Source: Primulina eburnea
Taxonomy: Eukaryota > Streptophyta > Magnoliopsida > Lamiales > Gesneriaceae
Assembly (NCBI RefSeq): GCF_022965805.1
Contig: NC_133108.1
Span: 25,635,545 to 25,699,544 of the forward strand
Reading direction: 5' to 3'
Length of the DNA stretch: 64,000 nucleotides
Shown here: positions 1 through 8,512 of the stretch, one piece after another
Layout of the letters: the number at the start of each line of letters is the position of its first letter
Numbering within the stretch: the first letter of the stretch is position 1
Notes under the pieces: generated by a model
Seen by the model: only the letters and a program-made list of their open reading frames with translations
What the model was told of the DNA's origin: nothing
The model's database searches: none
Translations under genes and position numbers: made by a program

Positions 1-889
1 TGTATATTCTAAACGGTTCCTAGTCGATTCAGCCGCCACTAAGAAGGATATAGGCCGCTAGAGTTCGAGACTAGTATCTGCGATGTGAGTACCATGTTTC
101 ATTGGTAGGGGACATTGTGATGTCCGAACATGCAGATAGGTGTTCCTTGTAGAGTGCACTGAACAACCCTCCATAAAAGGACTTTCCAAGTGGTTCTCAC
201 TTATCGAGTGGAAATGTCCTAGTTTATGGTTGTACAGAATTAGTCCTTATGACCCGGGACAACATTGAGACTCTATGTGCTAGAATTACACTTTGACTTG
301 TTTACCGACTCTCATGGGGTCATCAGGTGGCAAGGTTGGGTGTTCTGTCGAAACACATAGGAGTCGATGCATTGTAGTCGGGGATTCACCGCTTACCTTC
401 GGGTATGGATATCCTATGTGTTTTCATGTGTTAGTAGGTTGAAATCTCTGGCCAGAGTATGGTGGTAATTATGAAAGGGTTTCATAGATTACACCATCGA
501 TGCAACTACGACATGACACATAGTATCGATTCATTGACAACTCTCGATAAACCAATGGTTGTCGAATCGATCGGGATATATGAGTAGAAGGGACCGTACT
601 GTACGCTAACCATAATAGAATGGTTCTTGCAGGCACTATCATTTGATACCTAGGGAATCATGTAAGCGGTGCTGCTAGGCGTTTAACATTATTGGTTGGG
701 TACTATCAGACTTCAGTTCTGACGTTCTTGTTATCAAGGAGTTGATAAGTAAGAATGGAGCAATTGGGGTATGCTCATATAAGGACATGTTTAGTCCGAA
801 TCACATGGAGATGTGAACCCACGGCTAGTTGTATCAATGAACCATTGAGGGCCACACAAGTACTAGCTTTCTAGATCCCGTTGAGAAGT

Positions 890-1050
890 AAAATAGTTCA
901 ATGTGTTGAACGGCTTATAAAGGAGTTTATAAGCGTAAGGAAAATTAGAAGTATGACTTCTATAAAGGAGAAAATAGTTCAATGTGTTGAACGACTTATA
1001 AATGAGTTTATAAGTGTAAAGAAAAATAAAAGTATGACTTCTATGAGAGA
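890..1050 (+). repeat. Tandem duplication, about 81-bp unit, inside repeat J
   Basis: Two adjacent imperfect copies (about 890-970 and 971-1050) start AAAATAGTTCAATGTGTTGA and both end near an AAGTATGACTTCTAT block. They differ by scattered substitutions and short indels, so the duplication is not recent. Confidence 0.75.
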
Positions 1051-1715
1051 AATGTAAATTTTAATTTATGGAAGTGTTCCTAAATTAAAATTTGGCCAAG
1101 TGAATAATGTATTTGAAAATTGTGATTTTCATAAATATTATTATGGACTAAATTAAATTAATTCAAGTGTTGAATTAATTAAACACTAGTGGACCTAGTA
1201 GAGTCCAAATAATTAAATTAATTCAAGTTTTGAATTAATTAAATTATATTGAGTCTTGTAGAGCTCAATTTAAATTAATTATTTAACTAGTGGGACTTGG
1301 GTAAATTCAAGTAATGTTTAATTAGTCTCAAATATGTTTGAGATAATTAAATTTAGTCCATGGTTTTTAATGTGTTAAAAATCATATAATATGCATGCAT
1401 GGGAGGTGAAAGGTTGGGAGACTACTTTTTGAGTTTTCAAGGCATGGCATGCAACTTTTTGGAACAACTTTTCCCACAACCAAGTCTAGTCTTCCTTCTC
1501 TCCTCCCACACTCTCACTGGCCGAAAATTTCTCATCTTTCTCCTCCATTTTTCTCTCATTTTTGTTCTTCAATTTGTTGAGGAACACCACAGTTCTCTTT
1601 GAAAAATCCTCATATTTTTCTAGTGCAAAATATGAGGGGATCGGTGGTGGGCCTAATTTGAAGGAAAGATTCAAGGTAGGAGGAAGCTTGTAGATTTCTT
1701 CATACCATACAAGAG

Positions 1716-1735
1716 CTAAGGTGTTTACACCTTAG
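1716..1735. repeat. Perfect 8-bp inverted repeat in J LTR
   Basis: CTAAGGTG and CACCTTAG flank a 4-base spacer (TTTA). It lies about 180 bases before the repeat's 3' end. It could form a small hairpin; any role in RNA 3'-end formation is a guess. Confidence 0.6.
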
Positions 1736-1913
1736 TTGGAGCCATCATCAACCTCAAGAGGTTGATAGGTAACGATTTTCTTACACCCTATGTATGACAT
1801 AGTTGTGTTTTTGTATTTGCTACACCAAATGCATGGTGGCCGAAATTTTTCCCTTAAAATTCGATTTTTAAACTTCCGTTGCGCTTCCGGCCACCGTAAC
1901 CGATCCCATTTCA

Positions 1914-2337
1914 GAAATCCATTGTAATATGCTCCCATTTCCATTCAGGAATGGGTAGTGATTTCAGAAGTCCTGCTGGTCTTTGATGTTCAGTCTTGAC
2001 CTGTTGGCAAGTTAGACATTGTGCAACAAATTGAGCAATGTCCTTTTTCATACCTGGCCACCAAAATAATGGTTACATATCCTTGTACATTTTTGTGCCT
2101 CCTGGATGGATCGAATAAGGAGTAGCATGAGCATCAATAAGAATGTCGGTTCTGATCGTTCCTTGCTTTGGCACACACAATCTCCCTCGATATGTCCATA
2201 TTCCTTCCCCAATCAATTCAAAGTTCTAATTTCTTTTTTCTTCATCTCGCGGCCTCAATTGCTGTAATTCATTATTTGTATTTTGTTCGACCTTAATCCT
2301 GTCTGCAAGCGTTGGTCGAACCATGAGAGATGATAAT
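1914..2337 (-). pseudogene. Chromovirus integrase N-terminal remnant (element K)
   Basis: Read on the minus strand this encodes the zinc-binding start of a Ty3/gypsy integrase. The His pair lies in HATPYSIHPGG, the Cys pair in CLTCQQVK, and then [15 protein letters not shown] leads towards the catalytic core. At least two stop codons interrupt it, one directly before [11 protein letters not shown]. It is cut at both ends: by LTR B at 2338 (N-terminal side) and by repeat J near 1913, just after the MDF motif. It is therefore the oldest visible layer here, having received two independent insertions. The rest of this element is not visible in the window. Confidence 0.85.
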
Positions 2338-2438
2338 TGTAATAGCCTAGCTCGGTGTACGGTACGGTTTAAGTCTTCGTATGTTTATTGGGTTATTTGG
2401 TTTAGATGTTAAGAGTCGTGTTTATTGGTTTTAGTATT
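2338..2438 (+). repeat. Element B 5' LTR, first 101 bp
   Basis: Starts TGTAATAGCC right after the antisense integrase remnant. It is interrupted by element A after the target sequence GTATT (2434-2438) and resumes at 10672. Joined, the B LTR is about 1.6 kb. Confidence 0.8.
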
Positions 2439-2598
2439 TGTAATGCCCAAGAATTATAGAATTGATAAACCAAGATTGTTAATCTTCGTTAATGTAAGAC
2501 TCGAAAGATATGAGAATGCATGACATGCAATGAGGGAAGAAAGATTTGAGAAACCAGGTGTTGCATGATCAGAAAGCTAGAATTTAGAAGTTTGCACG

Positions 2599-2826
2599 AC
2601 CGCACCCGCGGTGCTAGCACGACCGCACCCGCGGTGCATGTGCAGAAAATGAAGTACAAATCCCGTAGACACACCGCACCCGCGGTATTAGACGGAGCGC
2701 ACCCGCGCTGATGACACCGCACCCGCGGTCTTGCAAGAAGCGCACCCGCGGTATGAGCTGCCGAGAGAATGGCTAGGATCACCGCTTGAGCGCACCCGCG
2801 CTCCTTACACTCACCGCACCCGCGGT
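2599..2826. promoter_or_regulatory. Array of eight short palindromes upstream of the TATA-like box (element A U3)
   Basis: Eight 14-bp units start at 2599, 2622, 2673, 2696, 2716, 2739, 2789 and 2813. Five are ACCGCACCCGCGGT, two are AGCGCACCCGCGCT, and one (2739) mixes the two arms. The core ACCC is constant while both arms change together, keeping the inverted symmetry. Spacers are unequal (9 to 37 bases). The units are rich in CpG in an otherwise AT-rich LTR. A role as protein-binding sites or a methylation target is inference. The same array is at 8673-8900 in the 3' LTR. Confidence 0.85.
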
Positions 2827-2876
2827 CTTACATGCAACAAGAAAAACTATGCCACGTTTTATTCGGTTGCATGCAG

Positions 2877-2883
2877 TATATAT
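2877..2883 (+). promoter_or_regulatory. TATA-like box of element A LTR
   Basis: TATATAT lies 51 bases after the last palindrome. Elements D (22726-22734), E (near 31190-31200, minus) and H (TA repeat from 58483) have a TATA-like stretch in the same place relative to their arrays, which supports a U3 promoter. The transcription start is not determined. Confidence 0.5.
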
Positions 2884-3522
2884 CTGATAGTTACACGTGG
2901 TTTCTCTCAGAATTTCAGAAAAGGGTCGAAGGTTGGAGAGGAAAAACCCTTACGCCTTTTAGATTGTGATTTCGAAGAATCCGTGCATCAGAATTCGAAT
3001 CCGAACGCAGTATCGAACTCCTCTCGACTCGAGCTACACAAGGACGTAAGTTTTATTACGTTTTGAGATGTTTTGTAATTATGATGTTGTCAGAATTGAA
3101 TATGAATCAGATATGACGTTTCTGCTACCGTAAATATTGTATAATCGAAGTCAGATTGAAGAACAGATTGTTTCTGTATTTGTTATGAATTTCAGAGTTG
3201 ATTTGACTGAGATTTCATGTCAGATTTGTATTGTTATTGAGATTATGACTGATATTGTTATTGATTACGAAGTCTGATATTATATCTGTGATGTTTAGAC
3301 TGACGGGGTTATCAAGACAGTATTGTTATGCCGTCGAAACATCAGTTAAATTAGATTGTTCAGATTCAGATATGAATTCGATTATATTGTGATATCATTG
3401 ATATGAGTCAGATTGTATAGTGTTCAGATATTGATCAGATTATGCACTGAATTGAGTATTGATCAGAACAGATTGTGAATTGAGTTAGTCATTGATACTA
3501 TGTATTCGATATTGTCTTTCAG

Positions 3523-3581
3523 ATTGGATATGGACAGATTTGACTTCGAGACTTTGTCTTCGTCAGACCGGTACGACAAAG
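3523..3581 (+). other. Exon-like conserved island inside the LTR, short peptide start
   Basis: A 59-nt stretch preceded by an acceptor-like TTGTCTTTCAG and followed by a donor-like AAAG/GTATAA. A GTAAGT donor lies 477 bases upstream at 3046. It carries an ATG at 3530 that reads MDRFDFETLSSSDRYDK; the 3' LTR copy reads MDRFDFETSSSSDRDDK. The same island with the same bordering signals occurs in elements D, H and (without the ATG) E, where surrounding bases differ much more. A possible second acceptor is the conserved CAACAG at 4281-4286. Splicing and translation are inferred, not shown. Confidence 0.5.
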
Positions 3582-4598
3582 GTATAATTCATGTGATATC
3601 TGGGAAAATATAACTCAAATCAGATCTCATTTGAGTTTCCCAATAAAATCACATACTTGATTATTGTTTATTTTTTGATATAATTGTGATTTGTTTATAG
3701 ACTTTATATTCAAATCCTTTGAGATGAACATGCTTTGTTTACAGATTGTTATACATTGCATTTGAGATAGGAAAGTTTGACAGATAGTCAGATTTCTAGA
3801 CGTTCGGTGTATCGTTACATAGGAGCAGACACCCTCCTATTGTAGATTATTCGATACAGATATGACCGAAGTCTAGGAGTAAGACGTACGTCACACCGAT
3901 TGGGAGGGTAGGTGATAGACAGTGACGTCTTATTCACCCCGGGATCCCTAGAGATATAGTTGAGTCGAGTCTAGACATGATTTGACTAGAACTGCATGTG
4001 GTTATGAATGTGGTTTCATAGACTATGAAACCCATGTTTATTGCTTTCAGTCATGACAGCATGTTTTTATGACTTGATTTAAATTGCATGTGTATCTGAA
4101 TTGGGTTGCATGATTATTTTGATTTGATTTCATAGATTGTGAAATCTATTACTTTTGAATATGTTCATGATAGCATGTTTTATGATTTAGATTGTTTCTG
4201 TACATGCTTACCATGTTTTATACTGGGATTTGTTCTCACCGGAGTTATCCGGCTGTTGTCGTGTCTATATGTGTGCATGGCAACAGGTGGGGCAGGATCT
4301 GGGTCTCGAGCTAGATGAGAGATTGATGATAGCGTGGAGATCTCGGGCGTTGAAGATTTCTAGTGTTTGCTTATTAGACTTGTACTACTGATATTTGTAG
4401 TTGGTATTTAAACACTAGCGTATGAATGTACTAGACAGACTTGTATGTACATTATGTTGTCTAATTAATATAGAGACATGTTATGCTTTAATTATACATT
4501 TGAATTCATGTTAAAAGCAAAAATTTGACCCACATTTTCGAGCAAAGATCCAATAAATCCCAAAAGAATTGAGTTAGAGCCCGGGTCCCCACAACAGG

Positions 4599-4610
4599 TG
4601 GTATCAGAGC
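4599..4610 (+). other. Primer binding site, element A
   Basis: TGGTATCAGAGC, complementary to the 3' end of plant initiator tRNA-Met, five bases after the 5' LTR end (ACAGG spacer). Confidence 0.93.
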
Positions 4611-4924
4611 TATAGATCCTTTAGACTGAGATAGTCAGAACTGATAGAATTTATAGATTGAGTTAGAAGGGAATGAGCGGGGTAGATTGAATTTTCTTCC
4701 TTGCATGTGATTGCTAGCATGAGATTTATGTCAATGTTGACTTACATGATGTGTGCTAGCATGGTTTATCGCTTTCCCTAGTACATGTTGTATTATATCT
4801 GAATTGATTTCAGCATGTAAATACCAAGCCTGAATCAGAATCGATTCCAGATCAGAGGTATATGTTCAGAAGAGGGCTAAGATAGATTGTATAGATTGTG
4901 TACTAATCTGTTTGATATTCAGAT
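4611..4924 (+). other. Untranslated leader of element A
   Basis: No coding potential seen. It contains a block (GAGCGGGGTAGATTGA, then CCTTGCATGTGATTGCTAGCAT) that recurs at the same position in D (from 24511), in I (from 60472) and, antisense, in both E units. Conservation across elements with dead coding regions suggests a cis signal such as RNA packaging, but that is inference. Confidence 0.6.
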
Positions 4925-5839
4925 ATACCGCCTAGGAGAATTCCAGAAAGGGGCAGTACTTCGACTGAACAGATAGATGTATCAGAGACTCCGATAGAAA
5001 CGCAGATGAAGAGATTTCAGTCGTTTCAACCGCCGATTCTGAAAGGAACTGAGACGTCAGTAGATTGTGAGAATTGGCTTGAGGAGACAGAAATGGTGTT
5101 TGAATTCCTTGGTTTCACAGATGAGTGTAGAGTTAACCTGATTGAGAACCAATTGCAAGAGACTGCAAGAAGATGGTGGTTACTAACCAAAGGAGCTTTA
5201 GAACAAAACCGTTCAGTGATTTCGTGGAAGATTTTTAAATTTGAATTCTATCAAAGATTCTTCCCTACATCGTACAGACAGGATAGAAGTGCAGAATTTG
5301 CAAACCTGAGACAGAATCAGATGAGTATTGATGAGTATTTGGCTCAGTTCTTCACCTTATTACGTTTTGCCCCTCTTGTGGCTAGGAATGATGATGCGAT
5401 GTCTAGCCAGTTCATTCAGGGATTGAATCCAGAAATACGTACATTGGTGAGTGTGAAGCAATCGAATAGTTTTGTTGATACATTGAACAGAGCCAAAAGA
5501 GCAGAAACGGTTCTGATAGGACAACAGGGAGCATCGTTTGATCTTCCAGCACCGAATCCACAACAACTGCCTTCCAGAGTTGAGATTGGCAGTAGCAGTG
5601 GTAAAAAGAAAGAACCATTGAAGATCGAAAAGAAACAGTTTAAGAAATTAGGAGGTGGATAGAGTAGTTCATCTAGCTCCAGTGTTTCCAGTCCGAGTTA
5701 TACTGGAGTATACTGCAGAACTTGTGGAGGAAGACATTCCACAGAACACTGTCAAGGAGTACTTAGTAGATGCAATGTCTGTAAACAGCCGGGACACTTT
5801 GCGAGAGTTTGTCCTCAAAGAAGTTCCCGAAGATTTTAG
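4925..5839 (+). pseudogene. Element A gag (nucleocapsid polyprotein) pseudogene
   Basis: Retrotransposon Gag of the chromovirus type, which would form the virus-like particle and bind RNA. The frame begins at a position matching the ATG of relatives I and E, but the codon is ATA (4925-4927). The first internal Met in frame is at 5006. The capsid-like core includes [34 protein letters not shown] and LNPEIRTLVSV. A TAG at 5660 breaks the Ser-rich linker. The two Cys/His motifs downstream, YCRTCGGRHSTEHC and CNVCKQPGHFARVC, keep all their ligands, and a final TAG lies at 5837. Relatives continue into protease from here; in A the frame is lost. Confidence 0.85.
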
Positions 5840-8499
5840 GGAACAGAATTGTTAAAGAATCACGACTGAGAAGTAGCTTCAGAACGCATAACAGGTACTA
5901 TTCTTTTATGATTATGATGCATATGTATTGATATATATACTAATGCATTTCATATGATTACATTTGATGGGGTAGCATGGAGATATGATGTATCTGTTGG
6001 GTTTGTTTGTACTGAAGTATTGATGTCCTTTCTTGTGGAGGAAATGATGATATCAGAAATTTCTGTATATATTGTATACTACAGTGAGATGAGAATGAAA
6101 TAGAAATAGATTTTGATGTACTTGTGTTTCTGATTTGAATGCATTATTGATATGCATATGCTGAACAAGTACAGACATATTGTAGAATTTTTTCCGAAAA
6201 TGGTAAGAGTCAGACCAGAGATGACTGATCAGTGGAAATACCACGATAAGGATGTTAGATTTAGAATTCCTTTGATATCTGTATTGTATATGTGACTCGA
6301 TTAATGCAGAAAGGAGCAGATTGCATCCTTCTGTATTCAGTAGATCTACTGAGATCGAGCCTAGCATTGGCAGATTTGCCAGTGATATACGAGTTGGCTG
6401 ATATTGCCAGATAAGATTTCAGATTGCTTTATATCAGAAAGATAGATTGCGGAATTGAATTAAGATCAGATATTAATTGTATGGTAGATTCAGTACAGAA
6501 TGATATTGAATATCAAGAATGATACAGAACGAATTGAACGATTTGAAAGATTAACAGCAGAATACTGAACAGGAGTTACATTGGAGTAATGTTTCTCTTT
6601 GGCATGTCTCAGTATGTTTAGAGATATTCTGAAGATTTATACTCGTTATATCTATGATATATGGATATATTTGCAGTGTCTGGTTGATTGACTCGAGTAG
6701 TTGGAAATTATACTGAATATTTAAAGATTTTGTTGAATATTCTGAGAATTGTGAGTATTGTATACAGAAATTATTCAGATAAGAATTCCGCTTGAAACAG
6801 ATTGTATTCAGAATATGCGATATCTGAAGTTAGTATACAGATAGATTTTGATACAGTTGAGACAGAGATCAGTAACTGAGAACGAGACTGATGTCAGAAA
6901 GACCAGAAAGTTCAGAAATATCAGAAATTTCAGAAATGTATTTTTTCTGATTGGGCAGATTATTTGATTCGACTGTTGCTTTATATCTGCTGGGTATTGT
7001 TATTATTCTAAATCAGTATTTGAGATATTTTTATATCGTTTTGGGGGAGCATATTTTATTTTCAGATGAGATATAACAGTTGATCAGAATGACATGAAGA
7101 CATGTTTGATTAATCAGAAGCAATCTTATTGCCAGAGATTACCTTTTATGAGTTCCTTGAACTCACTAGATCTGTATAGGTTACTGCTATTTCGTATCTG
7201 ATTGGATATTACTGTTGTTTTGAATCCGTATATGATACAGATTGTTGTGAACCGTTGAGATTATATACAGTTCAATTGTATCAGAGTTAATTTAAAGAAT
7301 TACAGCAGTTCAGAAATGAGATCAGAATGTGTCAGAGTGTTTCAGAATTGTATAACAGAATTGACATTGAGAGTCAGAGCCGAATACCAGGTAGGTATTT
7401 CTTCTTTGATTTATATTATTAACTGATTGTTTGTGCCGAATAGTTCGAATCAGATATCACAGATAGTGTCAGACATGCACGTTAGTGGATTCAGTTGTTA
7501 TTCGGATAACAGACAGTTTGGATATAAACAGATTAAATCAGTTAGAATAGAATTGGTACGGAAATGTTGGCAGAAATCATACTGATATGTTTGAATCGCT
7601 AACAGAAAAGACAGAAAGATAAATATCAAAAGATTATTATAGAATTTGTATATTTCTAAATAGAAATGGGAGTGCATTTCTATGGCTGTTGTAATGAAAT
7701 TGCCGCCATTTACTTCAGATGGTAAGATAATATGATTATGATTGACAGATTGATCAATCTATATCTATTAGTTTGTACCAGATAACGTACAAACAAAAAA
7801 CCAGATGACACAGATTGATGTCAGAGGAATGATCAGAATCAACAGAATGTTGAGATAGAGTATATCAGAATGTGATTTTCTGGTTGATTTTGTACTCGTG
7901 ACAGAGTATATCATGAGTTTCTTCTCAGACTATGTTACAAATTAGCAGACAGTCAGAATATATTTTATCCAGATATTGGAGGATTTTGGTAGAATTATAG
8001 AGTGCTAGATGTTAGCGCTAATTGATAAGACTTATTAACACTGTGTGACAATACCTATCAGCCTACCAGATGGGTAATGAGATAGTTAGAGTCAGGACCG
8101 TATACAGTGAATACTACCGATTTCTATTTCTCTTGAAGAAATTTGAAGGAAGATAAAGATAGTTCAGAAAGAACAAATGTCATAAACCAACGTCGGATGA
8201 TGACGATTGGTATTTAAAGATAAAGATTGAGTATATCCTTGATTGGGATAAACAGATGGGAGAACAATTAATGGTATTGTTTTATTATAAACTGTAATTG
8301 GTTTATACGGATGTTGTATAACCAATATGGCAAGATTGATTCTGTCAGAGTTAGTTTAAGAAGTATTATGATAGGATACTTCATGAATTCTTATTCCAGA
8401 CTGGAATCAGAGAGTTAAGTTTGAGTTGAACTCGAGTATACATTTCTTCTCGTATAGCTGAATTGATTACTTGAGAGTTCGAGGACGAACTCAGATCTA
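5840..8499 (+). pseudogene. Element A pol remnant lacking the RT core
   Basis: No long open frame. Short stretches align in order with pol of elements I and E: a protease region near 6130-6260 (words like LNKYRHIVEF), the protease-RT linker (LLRSSLALADLPVIYEL near 6340-6400), the RT start near 6520-6600, then an abrupt switch at about 6603-6611 from the SPWGAP region to the region after TNAP. Integrase traces near 7670-7760 and 7990-8070 follow. About 91 codons of RT, including the motif A aspartate, are absent. D and H have the same junction. Confidence 0.7.
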
Positions 8500-8512
8500 A
8501 GAGGGGGAGAAA
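8500..8512 (+). other. Polypurine tract, element A
   Basis: AGAGGGGGAGAAA immediately before the 3' LTR TG. Such tracts prime plus-strand DNA. The same tract precedes the 3' LTR of D and (antisense) each E unit. Confidence 0.88.

Larger units (their letters stand above)
1..1913 (+). repeat. Large LTR-like repeat J, copy 1 (5' end outside window)
   Basis: Bases 1 onward match 63220 onward nearly base for base, so this is one of two copies of a dispersed repeat. The other copy shows the 5' terminus (TGTTAGAG at 62997), so about 223 bases are missing here. The right edge is placed near 1913 because an antisense integrase reading frame resumes directly after it; the edge could be off by about 5 bases. 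There is no primer binding site after it, so it is a solo LTR or the 3' LTR of an element extending left. It is AT-rich, with no convincing coding sequence; an open stretch at 1399-1602 has no recognisable domain. The length (about 2.1 kb) and the TGTTAG start suggest an LTR, but the family is not identified. Confidence 0.7.
2439..4593 (+). repeat. Element A 5' LTR
   Basis: TGTAATGCCC...GTCCCCACA, 2155 bp. In order it holds a GC-rich palindrome array (2599-2826), a TATA-like box (2877-2883), a splice-donor-like GTAAGT at 3046, an exon-like island (3523-3581), and a block shared by all relatives (4222-4289, containing CCGGAGTTATCCGG). The 3' copy is 8513-10666. Confidence 0.93.

Noticed and set aside
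1399..1602. 67-codon frame in repeat J as a gene
   Set aside because: Hydrophobic, low-complexity CT-rich translation, no homology recognised, inside an LTR-like repeat.
2599..2826. CRISPR-like array of short repeats
   Set aside because: Units are only 14 bp, spacers vary from 9 to 37 bases and are conserved between LTR copies, and the setting is a plant retrotransposon LTR.
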